Origin: Dawidia soli
GTDB taxonomy: Bacteria > Bacteroidota > Bacteroidia > Cytophagales > Cyclobacteriaceae
Length of the DNA stretch: 64,000 nucleotides
Assembly: GCF_018598185.1 (NCBI RefSeq)
Contig: NZ_JAHESC010000022.1
Coordinates: 60,131 to 124,130 of the forward strand
Direction of reading: 5' to 3'
Shown here: one piece after another, positions 7,353-17,197 of the stretch
Layout: every line of letters begins with the position of its first letter
Position numbering within the stretch: position 1 is the stretch's first letter
Position numbers and translations under genes: made by a program
Notes under the pieces: model-generated
The model's database searches: none
What the model was told of the DNA's origin: nothing
Seen by the model: the letters and a program-made list of their open reading frames with translations, nothing else

Positions 7353-9725
7353 CTAATCGCGCCGCAGGGTGTCTACGGGGTTTCGTACGGCCGCGCGAAT
7401 GGCTTGTGCGCTGACGATCACAACCGTAATGATCAACGCAGCCGCGCCAGCCAGCGGAAAGATCCACCACGGCATGCCGATGCGAACGGGGTACCGTTCC
7501 AGGAACTGCTGCACGCCCCACCATGCAACGGGTGCAGCTAGGATAAAGGCCCATACCACCAAACGCGAGAATTCGCGCGTGAGCAATAACACCACGCTGA
7601 CCACCGATGCGCCCATGACCTTGCGGATGCCGATCTCTTTGGCGCGCCGCTCGGCGGTAAAGGCGGCCATGCCGAACAGCCCGAGGGCGGTAATGAAAAT
7701 GGCCAGCACGGTAAAGGCCCCGGCCAGGTCACTGATCATGTTCATGGTCCGGAACTTGGCGGCGAAATCGGCGTCGGCAAATTTGTACTCGAAGGGATAG
7801 TCGGGGTTGTATTTCTTAAACACCTCTTCTACCTGCGTGACCCGGGCCGGCAGGTTGTCGCCTTGCGGCAGGCGCACGCTGATGGTGTTCGACCAGCTGG
7901 GGTCGAAGTTCATGACCAACGGGCCGATGTGATGTGCCTCCGAGCCCATGAGCACGTCGTCCATGACGCCGATGATGTTCCACGTTTGTCCCCACATCTG
8001 TATTTTATCGCCGACGGGATCTTGCAGGCCCAGGACTTCCACTGCGGCGCGGTTGAGGATGACGGCGGTGGTATCGCTCCTGAAGTCTTCGGAGAAGTCG
8101 CGGCCCTGGAGCATGCCGATGCCCATGGTGCGCGTGTAGTCGTACTCCGTCGCAATGTTCGTCGCCTCGATGTGCTGGCCGGGGCGCTTGCCTGTCCAGT
8201 CTTCAATTTCGCTCGTGGCATAGATGCGTGTAATGGGGCTGTTGGATTTGCAGACGGACACGGCGGCGCCGGTCTGCAGCAGCTCACGCTTCAGTGTTTG
8301 ATAGTTCTTTTCGATGTCGCTTGTGGACGTGATCATGAGCAGGTTCTCGCGATCATAGCCCGGCTCGCGCGACTGCAAATAACGTATCTGCTGGTGCACG
8401 GCCACCGTGCCGATGATGAGCAGTATGGAGAATGCAAACTGTACACTGACCAACATGCGACGCGGCCTGGCGCCTTTACCCGCCACGCCCTCGCTGCCCC
8501 GCAGGATGCGCGACGGCCGGAAGGAAGACAAATAGAATGCGGGGTAGCTGCCGGCCAGTATGCCGGTGATCAGTATGAGGCTTAGCGAGAAGGTCCAAAA
8601 GAGCGGCGAGGAAAAATCGATCGCCAGGCGTTTTGCGATGAGGGTGTTGTAGAACGGCAGGGCTATTTGCACCATGACCATGGAAAGCGCGAAGGCTACC
8701 ACGGCCATGAACAGCGATTCGCCCATGAACTGCGCGATCAACTGCGGACGGCTGGAGCCTACGCTCTTGCGAATGCCTACCTCGCGCGCCCGGTGTTCGG
8801 AGCGGGCCGTGGCCAGGTTCATAAAGTTGATGCAGGCCATGACGAGTATAAAGACCGCGATGCCGCCAAACAACGTAACGTAGTCGATCATACCTCCGGC
8901 TTCGCGGCCATCCTCAAAATGGTTATGCAGATGCCAGCGGCTCATGGGATGTAAAAAAAGCGATATGTCACGCGAGGATGGATTGTTCTTCTTTACGATG
9001 TCGCGGAGGGTGCCGCTCACCTCCGCCGCATTGGCGCCGGGCTGAAGCTCGACGAACGTCTGGAACGCATTGTTGTTCCAGTTGTCGCGTGCGTAACCGA
9101 TCCACACCGACGTGGCTTCGAAATAGGAGAAGGGCAACAGGAAGTCGAACGAGAACGATGTATTGGCGGGCGGATCGGCTATGATGCCGGTCACTTTCAG
9201 ATCATCTTTATTTTCCAGTTTGACTTGCACGATCTTACCGATGGGGTCTTCGTCACCAAAGAGCGCCACGGCGGTAGACTTTGTCAGCACGATGGAGCGT
9301 GGATCGGCAAGGGCCGTCGCGGGATTGCCCGACAGCATCCGGAAGTCGAACATCTCGAGGAAAGACTCGCTTACGTCGTAGCCCACTTTGTTGATCTTCT
9401 TATCGTCCACCGAGAGCAGTGCATATTGGCCCACGGTAACGGCGTAGCGCTCGATGCGGCTGTCGGCGGCCAGCAGATGCTCGCGCAGGGGCATAGAGGT
9501 TTCTTCGCTCGTGGTGATGCCCTGATCGGTGACGGTGTGCGATTGTATCCTGTGCAGCCGGTCGTACTTCGGAAAGTACCGATCATACGTAACTTCGTCG
9601 TGCACCCACAGGAGAATAAGGATGCTGCAGGCAATGCCCACGGAGAGGCCCGCGACGTTGATGAAGGAATAAACGCCGTTGCGCAGAAAGGCGCGGAGTG
9701 CGATACGAAAGTAATTTCTGATCAT
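7353..9725 (-). CDS. MacB/FtsX-type ABC transporter permease
   Basis: A 790-residue permease of the duplicated Bacteroidota type: an N-terminal membrane helix (FINVAGLSVGIACSILILLW), a large periplasmic MacB-like domain, an FtsX helix bundle around residues 290-430, a second periplasmic domain and a final FtsX bundle (AIFITALGLFGMAAFTAERR). The segment ALTERED as ARSEHRAREVGIRKSVG and ERRAKEIGIRKVMGAS mark the two FtsX units. The start at 9725 gives the family opening MIRNYFRIALR. No ATPase is encoded beside it, so it is an orphan permease. Such proteins usually export peptides or act in mechanotransmission; the cargo is unknown. Confidence 0.9.
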   Translation of the reverse strand: MIRNYFRIALRAFLRNGVYSFINVAGLSVGIACSILILLWVHDEVTYDRYFPKYDRLHRIQSHTVTDQGITTSEETSMPLREHLLAADSRIERYAVTVGQYALLSVDDKKINKVGYDVSESFLEMFDFRMLSGNPATALADPRSIVLTKSTAVALFGDEDPIGKIVQVKLENKDDLKVTGIIADPPANTSFSFDFLLPFSYFEATSVWIGYARDNWNNNAFQTFVELQPGANAAEVSGTLRDIVKKNNPSSRDISLFLHPMSRWHLHNHFEDGREAGGMIDYVTLFGGIAVFILVMACINFMNLATARSEHRAREVGIRKSVGSSRPQLIAQFMGESLFMAVVAFALSMVMVQIALPFYNTLIAKRLAIDFSSPLFWTFSLSLILITGILAGSYPAFYLSSFRPSRILRGSEGVAGKGARPRRMLVSVQFAFSILLIIGTVAVHQQIRYLQSREPGYDRENLLMITSTSDIEKNYQTLKRELLQTGAAVSVCKSNSPITRIYATSEIEDWTGKRPGQHIEATNIATEYDYTRTMGIGMLQGRDFSEDFRSDTTAVILNRAAVEVLGLQDPVGDKIQMWGQTWNIIGVMDDVLMGSEAHHIGPLVMNFDPSWSNTISVRLPQGDNLPARVTQVEEVFKKYNPDYPFEYKFADADFAAKFRTMNMISDLAGAFTVLAIFITALGLFGMAAFTAERRAKEIGIRKVMGASVVSVVLLLTREFSRLVVWAFILAAPVAWWGVQQFLERYPVRIGMPWWIFPLAGAAALIITVVIVSAQAIRAAVRNPVDTLRRD

Positions 9726-9856
9726 GACAGGCAGGGCTATGCATTTCCCTTGCCAAAGTACGGCTTTCAAAACAACCTGTAAAAGCACCATTTCTCAGCT
9801 TTGCCGCCAACACCTGTCCACTGGCGGGAAATATTGTTCGAAAGCGGGATTGGCCG

Positions 9857-10456
9857 TTACTGCTTAATGGGCGATAAGCGCTCGTTTACACCCAGCCAGC
9901 TGTAGAGATTGTTGCGGGGTTGTTTGTATTGCTGTTTGTCTGCGTCTGATAACGTCACGCCCAGCACGGTCAGTACCGGGAGTGTAATGTCCAGCGCGGC
10001 CTCGCCGTATAGCACGTTTTCTGCCTGCATCAACACCAGGCTAAAACCTTCTGTACGCGAGACGGCCTCTACAGCCTGATGTATTTTCACGAGCACCGGT
10101 TTCATAAGCAATGCCTTCTTTTGCTGTAGCGCCGCGACGGCGTCTTCCTGAAACTTTTGCAGATTGTTCTCCAGCAACAGTATATCCTGCTGCGCGATGC
10201 GACGCATCGATTCCGAAAGGGTCTTTTCAGCGGTAACGTACTCTTGCTGTTTGGCCTGCAATACGTGTGCCTTTGCCTCCAGCTGTTTACTATATTGCTG
10301 TTGCAGGGATGACAATTCTGCCTCCGCTGTTTTTACTTCGGCCAGGCGCGTGAAGATGTAATGGATGTCGATATACCCGGTCTTGCCGGACGTTGTTTGT
10401 GCCTGACAAAATATAGGGCAATAGCATGCCACGAGCATAAGGATGCACTTTTTCAT
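9857..10456 (-). CDS. OmpH/Skp-like periplasmic protein
   Basis: A 199-residue exported protein with a clear signal peptide (MKKCILMLVACYCPIFCQA) and, after it, the OmpH opening GYIDIHYIFTRLAEVKTAEAE followed by a long Gln/Glu/Lys-rich coiled coil. OmpH/Skp proteins are periplasmic chaperones for outer-membrane proteins. The second Met (10456) was chosen because it starts the signal peptide. It is somewhat long at the C-terminus and far from the usual bamA-ompH neighbourhood, so it is probably an extra paralogue rather than the main Skp. Confidence 0.75.
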   Translation of the reverse strand: MKKCILMLVACYCPIFCQAQTTSGKTGYIDIHYIFTRLAEVKTAEAELSSLQQQYSKQLEAKAHVLQAKQQEYVTAEKTLSESMRRIAQQDILLLENNLQKFQEDAVAALQQKKALLMKPVLVKIHQAVEAVSRTEGFSLVLMQAENVLYGEAALDITLPVLTVLGVTLSDADKQQYKQPRNNLYSWLGVNERLSPIKQ

Positions 10457-10481
10457 AGTGTATATCAAAAAGGATTTAGTG

Positions 10482-10503
10482 TCGTATAGGACTATCTATA
10501 CGA
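10482..10503. promoter_or_regulatory. Palindrome upstream of the OmpH-like gene
   Basis: TCGTATAG and CTATACGA form a perfect 8-bp inverted repeat with a 6-base spacer, 26 bases before the OmpH-like start. No T tract follows on either strand, so an operator is as likely as a weak terminator of pgeF. Confidence 0.35.
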
Positions 10504-10534
10504 TGTGAGGCCAGGCAAAAAAGTTTTATGATCC

Positions 10535-11305
10535 TTACGCTAACACAATTCCCGCGGCAAAACGGCCGGCGTCCTGCCGACGGGCCGAAAAGAAATAGTT
10601 ATTGTTTTTGACGGTGCACAGGTTGGACACTTCAATTTGGGTGGCGGGCACGCCAAACCCGAGCAACTGGTACGCATTGGCCTTCCACAGGTCCAGCTTG
10701 GCTTTGCCTTGTGGTTGGGGTATCATCAGGCCGCTGTCTTTGCCAAAGGCCTCGTCTACGGCTTGTACCACCTCTTCGCCTACTTCGTACGAGTCCTGAC
10801 AGACTGAAGGACCAATGCCGGCAACAACGTCCGCGCCTTGTGTGCCGTAGACGCGCTGCATTTCGTGCAGGGTCTTTTCAAGGATGCGCGCTACCGTGCC
10901 CCGCCAGCCGGAATGAATGGCGCCGACAGCCTGGTTCTTTTTATCATAGAGAATGATCGGCACACAGTCGGCCGACATGACGGCCAGGCCCACGCCCCGC
11001 TGGTTGGTGATGAGCGCGTCGGTTTCCAGGAGCTCTTCCACGAGGGTATCTTCGGCAACCTGTACGATGCGGGTTTTGTGTACTTGCGACGGAAAAAAAA
11101 GGCGGTTGCCCGCGATGCCGAGCGCGGCTGCTATCCGGTGGCGGTTCTGCCGGATCTCCTCTCGGTTGGGCGAGCTGGAATAGCTCAGCGTGAATTCTTT
11201 TTCGCCGTACGGCCCGCGGTCGGATACAAAATGTTTTACACCTGCTTCGGTCCCCAGTTGGTCGAACTGCCAAAGGCCTAATCCATCGATCTGTACTTTC
11301 TTCAT
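10535..11305 (-). CDS. pgeF: Peptidoglycan editing factor PgeF (laccase-domain, YfiH family)
   Basis: A 256-residue member of the YfiH/PgeF family, multicopper-oxidase-like in name but a zinc-dependent amidase that removes wrongly placed L-Ser from muropeptides. The zinc ligands are visible: His76 in QVHK, Cys114 in SADCVPI and His131 in HSGWRGT; GPSVCQDSYEVG is also conserved. The start at 11305 gives the usual MKKVQIDGL opening. It is not next to cell-wall genes here. In other genomes the same family has been reported to act on inosine or adenosine. Confidence 0.93.
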   Translation of the reverse strand: MKKVQIDGLGLWQFDQLGTEAGVKHFVSDRGPYGEKEFTLSYSSSPNREEIRQNRHRIAAALGIAGNRLFFPSQVHKTRIVQVAEDTLVEELLETDALITNQRGVGLAVMSADCVPIILYDKKNQAVGAIHSGWRGTVARILEKTLHEMQRVYGTQGADVVAGIGPSVCQDSYEVGEEVVQAVDEAFGKDSGLMIPQPQGKAKLDLWKANAYQLLGFGVPATQIEVSNLCTVKNNNYFFSARRQDAGRFAAGIVLA

Positions 11306-11525
11306 CGTCCGCAAAGAAACTGGATTTCTTCGAAATTCCAGGGCGGGCGGGAAATTGCTGCGTACCAGGATGCGGGGACGGGTGAGGCCATATGCGTGTA
11401 TGGTTACCCAGATTACGACGTTACCGTTGGCAGTCGGGAGACTGCCTCCATGCCGGGCACAAGTGACACACCCGCGCTAACGCTTGGTGTTTAACACTTG
11501 CGCCAGATACTAGGTTTATAAAGCA

Positions 11526-11562
11526 AGAGCGCTACGCGGATGGAGCCCCGGCGTAACGCTCT
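11526..11562 (-). terminator. Terminator after susD-like gene
   Basis: Two 12-base arms (AGAGCGCTACGC and GCGTAACGCTCT, one mismatch) lie 23 bases beyond the SusD stop on the minus strand and are followed there by TTGCTTTATAA. The tract is imperfect, so strength is uncertain. Confidence 0.6.
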
Positions 11563-11584
11563 TTAAACGGTAGGTGGCTAACCT

Positions 11585-13465
11585 CTATGGCACATCGGTA
11601 GCTTCGTAACCGGGATTCTGAACCAGCTTGTTATTGCGGTTTATCTCATCGCGGTGAATGGGCAGGTAATACATTTTATCCAGCCAGAGGCGGTTCTCAA
11701 TACCGGGGTCGATCTCCTGCGCCTCGTACACATAGTTGTAGGAGTCGGTATCGTATCGGTATATCTTTACATCTTTGCCGGGCTTGAGCGTGGCCGTGAT
11801 ATTCATCCGCACGGCCTTCTGCCCGATCGTTTCGGCGGCGATCATCCACCGGCGCGCATCGTGGTAGCGTTGTTCTTCATAGGCCATTTCCACCCGGCGC
11901 TCGTTGCGGTATCGTTCCTTCAGGGCCTCGCCGCTTTCGGCAACGGCCGGCATACCAGCGCGGAAGCGCACTTTGTTCAGCCAGGTTCTGGCCTCTTCGT
12001 CTTCTCCCAGCTCAATGCAGGCCTCCACATAGTTCAGGATCGCTTCCGTGAAGCGCAGGATGGGCCAGGGTATTTGCTGGCGTGTATTCTGATCTACCAC
12101 GGCCGGATCTGAATCGATAAACTTCCGCATGTAATAGCCGGTGCGCGACCCGTTCCAGTCCTCGACCGAGCTTTGACGTGTGTCGAGTCCGAAGTAGGTC
12201 GTTACCGCGCCGGAGGCACTGACGATTTGATACTGGCCCGTCTGAATCTCGTTGTAGGGATCTTTGGCGGCCACGTCGGCAGTGCGTGGTTTCCAGCCTG
12301 CGCCGTCGTACAAAATGGTGGCGTAGAAACGAGGGTCCCGGTTTGCATAGGGCGCGCTGGCGTGTGCGGGATTGTTCCAGTCAAAGGAAGTGCCGTCGAT
12401 CATTTCAAAGTCATCGACCAGGTTTTGTATCGGCGTGTTACCGGCCCAGTTGTGGTAACCGTTGGGGCCGTTGTTGCGGCCTACCCACGCTCCCCCCTCG
12501 TCTTTGGCGTTGATGAAATAACGCGCGAAGATCAGCTCACGTTCTCCACCGTTGCGCGCCAATGCCGCGTTGCTGTGATTGGCCGTACCTTGTTCGGGCG
12601 TAACGGGCGCGGCAAGCGCTACTTCGTAGCCCAGGCCGCCGATATCGAGCACGGCTTTGGCAGCATCGCGTGCTTTTTGCCAGCGCGCCACACGGTCACC
12701 GGTGGTATACCCTATTACTGCGGGTTGCTTGGCTTTTGCCACTACGTCGGACTTGGCGGCGGCCGTAGGGATGTCATGCAGGTCGCTGGCGGCATAGAGC
12801 AATACACGTGACTTGAGGGCTAATGCACCGGCATAGCTGGCACGGCCGCTGGCCATGTTCTTACCCTGCAGTAGTTGCGCCGCGGCGTCGCAGTCGGCTA
12901 CGATAAAGTTGACACATTCTTCGTAGGTGTTGCGGGCCACGGTATAGTCGGATTCTCCCAGCGTGTAGGAACGATCGATGAGCGGGATGCCGCCATAGTA
13001 ACGCAACAGTTGCTGATAAAAGTACGCGCGCATGAAGTGCGCTTCACCCCGTAACCGGTCGGCTTCGATGCCGGCAGTATTTTCAAATTGCGGCGCGGCC
13101 AGGTTTTCCAGCGCCAGGTTGCACGCGCGGATGCGCTGGTACATTTGCGTCCAGTTGAGGGTGTTGTTGATCCAGCCCTGGTCTGCCGGGTTTGAGCGAG
13201 ACTCGGTAATGGTATTGATACCACGGCCGGGGTGGGTGAAGATCGCTTCGTCGGTAAGCGATGCTACCATTTGCTCGTCAAAGCCGCCGTTGCCCAGGCC
13301 ATTGTAAATATCCGTCACAAACGCCTGCGCGAGGCTGGCATCCTTCCATACGCGGTCGGTCAGCACTTCGTTCAGGGGCTGGGTGTTCAGGAAATCGTCG
13401 TTACACGCCAGCAGGCTGATCAGCATGACGATCATCATTCCTGTATTTCTCTGTATGCTTTTCAT
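11585..13465 (-). CDS. SusD/RagB-family outer-membrane nutrient-binding lipoprotein
   Basis: A 626-residue lipoprotein with lipobox LLAC near residue 20. The TPR-like body and the C-terminal family segments (RYRNERRVEMAYEEQRYHDA, then RWM) are typical of SusD/RagB. It sits 20 bases after the SusC-like gene on the same strand and is the lid partner of that channel. SusD binds the nutrient at the cell surface. No glycoside hydrolase, sulfatase or peptidase is encoded nearby, so the substrate cannot be named; a glycan, peptide or other polymer product is possible. Confidence 0.95.
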   Translation of the reverse strand: MKSIQRNTGMMIVMLISLLACNDDFLNTQPLNEVLTDRVWKDASLAQAFVTDIYNGLGNGGFDEQMVASLTDEAIFTHPGRGINTITESRSNPADQGWINNTLNWTQMYQRIRACNLALENLAAPQFENTAGIEADRLRGEAHFMRAYFYQQLLRYYGGIPLIDRSYTLGESDYTVARNTYEECVNFIVADCDAAAQLLQGKNMASGRASYAGALALKSRVLLYAASDLHDIPTAAAKSDVVAKAKQPAVIGYTTGDRVARWQKARDAAKAVLDIGGLGYEVALAAPVTPEQGTANHSNAALARNGGERELIFARYFINAKDEGGAWVGRNNGPNGYHNWAGNTPIQNLVDDFEMIDGTSFDWNNPAHASAPYANRDPRFYATILYDGAGWKPRTADVAAKDPYNEIQTGQYQIVSASGAVTTYFGLDTRQSSVEDWNGSRTGYYMRKFIDSDPAVVDQNTRQQIPWPILRFTEAILNYVEACIELGEDEEARTWLNKVRFRAGMPAVAESGEALKERYRNERRVEMAYEEQRYHDARRWMIAAETIGQKAVRMNITATLKPGKDVKIYRYDTDSYNYVYEAQEIDPGIENRLWLDKMYYLPIHRDEINRNNKLVQNPGYEATDVP

Positions 13466-13485
13466 GGTATACATGTTTTGCGTGA

Positions 13486-16400
13486 TTAAAAAACTACGGT
13501 TAGGCCCATGTTGATGATTCTCGCCTGCGGATAGTATTGTCCCAGGCCACCGGTCGATTCCGGGTCGAGCACTTTGAGCTTGTCGATCGTAAACAGGTTG
13601 AGGGCATTGACGTACAACCGCAGCGAGTTGATGCCGGCGCGCTGGCCCAGCGTAGACGGTACAGTGTAGCCCAGCTCGATGTTCTTAAGCCGTAGGTAGT
13701 CGGTATTGCGCAGCCAATAGGTATTATCATTGGAATAGTACTGGTTGCTGCGGTCGGCAATGCGCGGGTGCTCGTTGCTGGGGTTGTCGATCGTCCAGCG
13801 GTGGCGGTAGACGTCCAGCAGGTAGTTGCCGATACTGCCCGACTCGCCGGTGCTGATATATACCTGCGCGCCGGTCGCTCCCTGAAACAATACAGACAAG
13901 TCGAAGTTCCGATACTTGGCCGACATGTTCAGACCACCCTGGAAGGTGGGAATGTTCGTCTTGTCGTTGCGCACACGGTCGTCGGGGGTGATGCGACCAT
14001 CACCGTCATAGTCTTTATAGCGCATGTCGCCGGGACGTAGCGTATTGGTAATGGCGCTGTAGTCGAGCTCGTTGGCGTCGATCTCTTCCTGCGTGGCAAA
14101 CACACCGTCGTAAAGATAGGCCTGATAGGTATACATGGGCTTGCCCGTAGTGCGTTGCCAGGCCGGGGCGCCGGGAGCTTCGTCCCAGTAGTCGATGCGG
14201 TTCTTGGCGTAGCCGCCGTTCACGCTGACGTTGTATTGCAGCTCACCGACCTGCCCGTGGTAGCCTACCTGCAGTTCCCATCCGCGGTTGCTCACTTTGC
14301 CAATGTTCTCGGCGGGCAGGGTCATGCCCGTAGTTTGCGGCACCGAGGCGTTCTTGCGCCACAGGATGTTGCTGCGTTTGTTCAGGAAGATGTCGGCTTC
14401 AAAGCTGATCTTGCCTTGCAGGAACTGTCCCTCCAGGCCGAGGTCGTAGTTGTTGGCCACCTCCCACGTTACCAACGGGTTGGGCACACGGGCTTCGTAG
14501 ATCGTTCCGACTTCCTGTCCACCGACGATGTAGCTGCGAAAGGCGTTGGTAGACATATACTGATACTCCTGCAGCTCTTCCGGATCGATGATGCCGTTGC
14601 CGTTCAAATCGTAATAGATCTGGTCGTTCCCCAACTGGCCCCATGACGCGCGCAGCTTGAGGTAATTCATGATGGGTACGTTGGTCTTCCAGAACTCTTC
14701 TTCCGAGATCTGCCAGCCGGCCATGATGCCGGGGAAAAATCCATAGCGTTTGCCTTCGGGGAACATGTATGACCCGTCGTAACGCCAGAGGAACTCTGCC
14801 AGGTATTTTTCCTTGTAGTTATAGGCCACGCGGCCGAAATAGTTCAGACGGGCGCGCTCCCAGGCTCCTCCTCCATTATTCTTTTCGGGGTTACCTCCGG
14901 CCACCATCTGGTCTACGGCCGTGGAGATAAAGAAACGACGGTAGGCGTTAAAGCTGTTGTTCTCTATGGTCTCGCGGTTTGTACCGGCCAGCACGGTAAA
15001 AGCATGGTCTCCGAAGGCACGCTCATAGGTAATGATACCGCCCAGCAGCACATTGAGCTGGTCCTCATCGCCCACCGAGAGGCGGGGCTCGGAGGGACCT
15101 CGCTGGCCGCGTGACAGCTTGGGAGTTACGCCATCGTCTTCATAGGTTACTTTGTCCCAGGTATAAAGGAACCAGGGGATCTCCCATTTCTTGGTGCGCT
15201 TTACATATTTATCGACGGAAGCGGTACCGGTAAATTTCAGTCCTTTGATCCAGGGCTGGGTGATCTCTACAGCGCCGTTGGTCTGGACGTAGTAGCGCGT
15301 GTCGCGATCATAGCCTGTTTGATTCGTCGTGATCACCACGGGGTTTTCACCGTATTCGATATCCGGGCCGGGCATGCCGTTGGGCCAGAAGGCCGGCTCT
15401 GTCGGGATGCCGCGCATCTGCATGCGGAAAATTGCCGCCGCCGTACGTGTAGGATAAAAACGATTTTCCTGGCGGCCCATGATGCCCAGCGTTGTTTTGA
15501 CATACTTGTTGATGTTGGCGTCGAGGTTTATGCGCAGGTCGTATTGCTTGTAGCCGGTGGCGGCGTTGCGGTAGTAGGCGTCCTGGTTTTGGTAGCCCAG
15601 CGAGGCCATATACTTGACGTTATCGGTACCGCCGCTTAGCTGCAGGCTGTGGCGCGACTGCGGCGACCAGGTTTTGAGTGTCTCGCCATACCAGTCGGTA
15701 TTGGGATGTCCCCACGGGTCGGCGCCGCTGCGATAGAGCTCGAAATCTTCGGGGGTATAGGGCGCGTCGAGCACGGTGCCGTTGGGACGGGTATAGCTGC
15801 CGCTTTCCTTGAAGGCCTGGTTGGCGGCGGCCCACTCCGATGTAGGCAGGTTAAAGATCTCCAGCTCATTGCGCATCTCGGCAAATTGTGCTGCATCGGC
15901 CAGTCGGGGTACCGTGGTAGGTTGCGACCATCCCTGATTAAAAGAATACATCAGCTCGGGTTTGCCGGTCTTGCCGCGTTTGGTGGTGATAAGGATAACG
16001 CCGTTGGCGGCACGTGAACCGTAGATGGCAGCCGATGCATCTTTCAAAACCGAGATCGATTCGATGTCGGCGGGATTGAGACGCTCCAGGCCACCGGCAC
16101 GGGCCGGTATACCGTCTATTACAATCAGGGCATCGTTGCTTCCCAGCGTGTTCGAGCCGCGTATGCGGATGCTGGAGCCGTCCGCGCCGGGCTCACCGCT
16201 GCGGTTTACAGCCACCACGCCGGGCATGCGCCCGGCCAACGAGTTGGAAAGGTTGACAGACGGCGACTTTACGAGGTCGGTACCGCGCACCGTAACAACA
16301 GATCCGGTAACAGTCTCTTTCTTCTGCTCGCCGTACCCCACGACGACGATCTCTTGTAACGACTGCACATCGGCCGCCAGAACAACGTCGATGACGGAGC

Positions 16401-17004
16401 GGTCGTTGACGGGGATCTCTTGTGTTGTATAACCGATAAAGGTAAACACCAGGACCGCAGAGGCGTCAGCCACAGAGAGTGTATACTTGCCGTCGATGTC
16501 TGTGGTCGTGCCGCTGGAGGTTCCTTTTACCAGCACATTTACACCGGGCAGTGCGCCGCCGGTTTCGTCGGTCACGCGGCCGCTGATGTCGGCAGGGGCC
16601 GTGGCTTTACCCGGTATATAGTCATCGGCAGCAAGCTCGCCTGTGGGCACGGGCTTGAGCACGATCTGGCGGCCGATAACCGTCCAGTCGACACGCTCGC
16701 CGAGCAGTTCGGTCAGCACTTCGCCCAGCCTGATGTGGTGTATACGTACGGACACTAACCGGTGGGATTCAATAAGCCGGGGACGGTAGGTGAACTTGAC
16801 ATCGGCCTGTTTTTCAATCTGGCCAAGTACGTCGCGCAGTTCTTTACGATCGGCTTCCAGGGTGATTTTGCGATCCAGCACCTCCTGCCCATGCACGTCG
16901 TGTGCATAGGCTGCCAGGACTGTAGCCCCTGAAATAAACAGCTGGAGCATAGTAACTCTCATAAAGAACAACAGTACATAGTGAATAGGTGTAGGTTTAT
17001 TCAT
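13486..17004 (-). CDS. SusC/RagA TonB-dependent transporter with STN domain
   Basis: A 1,172-residue outer-membrane receptor. After a signal peptide come an STN domain (about residues 46-116, ITLEADRKELRDVLGQIEKQ), a carboxypeptidase-regulatory-like domain (about 138-215, SGRVTDETGGALPGVNVLV), the TonB plug (about 240-350, with SGEPGADGSSIRIRG) and a beta-barrel ending in aromatic-rich strands (final residues GLTVVF). The start at 17004 (MNKPTPIHY) was chosen because it begins the signal peptide; the longer upstream frame has no such feature. STN domains contact FecR, so ligand binding here should signal to the adjacent fecR and sigma genes. Confidence 0.95.
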   Translation of the reverse strand: MNKPTPIHYVLLFFMRVTMLQLFISGATVLAAYAHDVHGQEVLDRKITLEADRKELRDVLGQIEKQADVKFTYRPRLIESHRLVSVRIHHIRLGEVLTELLGERVDWTVIGRQIVLKPVPTGELAADDYIPGKATAPADISGRVTDETGGALPGVNVLVKGTSSGTTTDIDGKYTLSVADASAVLVFTFIGYTTQEIPVNDRSVIDVVLAADVQSLQEIVVVGYGEQKKETVTGSVVTVRGTDLVKSPSVNLSNSLAGRMPGVVAVNRSGEPGADGSSIRIRGSNTLGSNDALIVIDGIPARAGGLERLNPADIESISVLKDASAAIYGSRAANGVILITTKRGKTGKPELMYSFNQGWSQPTTVPRLADAAQFAEMRNELEIFNLPTSEWAAANQAFKESGSYTRPNGTVLDAPYTPEDFELYRSGADPWGHPNTDWYGETLKTWSPQSRHSLQLSGGTDNVKYMASLGYQNQDAYYRNAATGYKQYDLRINLDANINKYVKTTLGIMGRQENRFYPTRTAAAIFRMQMRGIPTEPAFWPNGMPGPDIEYGENPVVITTNQTGYDRDTRYYVQTNGAVEITQPWIKGLKFTGTASVDKYVKRTKKWEIPWFLYTWDKVTYEDDGVTPKLSRGQRGPSEPRLSVGDEDQLNVLLGGIITYERAFGDHAFTVLAGTNRETIENNSFNAYRRFFISTAVDQMVAGGNPEKNNGGGAWERARLNYFGRVAYNYKEKYLAEFLWRYDGSYMFPEGKRYGFFPGIMAGWQISEEEFWKTNVPIMNYLKLRASWGQLGNDQIYYDLNGNGIIDPEELQEYQYMSTNAFRSYIVGGQEVGTIYEARVPNPLVTWEVANNYDLGLEGQFLQGKISFEADIFLNKRSNILWRKNASVPQTTGMTLPAENIGKVSNRGWELQVGYHGQVGELQYNVSVNGGYAKNRIDYWDEAPGAPAWQRTTGKPMYTYQAYLYDGVFATQEEIDANELDYSAITNTLRPGDMRYKDYDGDGRITPDDRVRNDKTNIPTFQGGLNMSAKYRNFDLSVLFQGATGAQVYISTGESGSIGNYLLDVYRHRWTIDNPSNEHPRIADRSNQYYSNDNTYWLRNTDYLRLKNIELGYTVPSTLGQRAGINSLRLYVNALNLFTIDKLKVLDPESTGGLGQYYPQARIINMGLTVVF

Positions 17005-17076
17005 ACCTTGTTTTGTTTTTGTTATACAATGGCAAAAGCTTGGTGCCCCATGCGATTTTTCGCACGGCACGACACC

Positions 17077-17105
17077 GGCCGGTGATGCTGGTACCATCGC
17101 CGGCC
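17077..17105. other. Stem-loop between fecR and susC
   Basis: Two 11-base arms (GGCCGGTGATG and CATCGCCGGCC, one G-T pair) around a 7-base loop. On the minus strand it lies in the leader of the susC-like gene, about 70 bases before its start, with no T tract after it. It may slow processing or translation between fecR and susC. Confidence 0.45.
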
Positions 17106-17197
17106 TATTTTATTTCTGTTGTTGGGGGAGTAGTGTTTAGTGTATCATAGGCTTTCGGAGTTTGGGTTTGTTTGGGGTTATATTCCTGCTATCACTG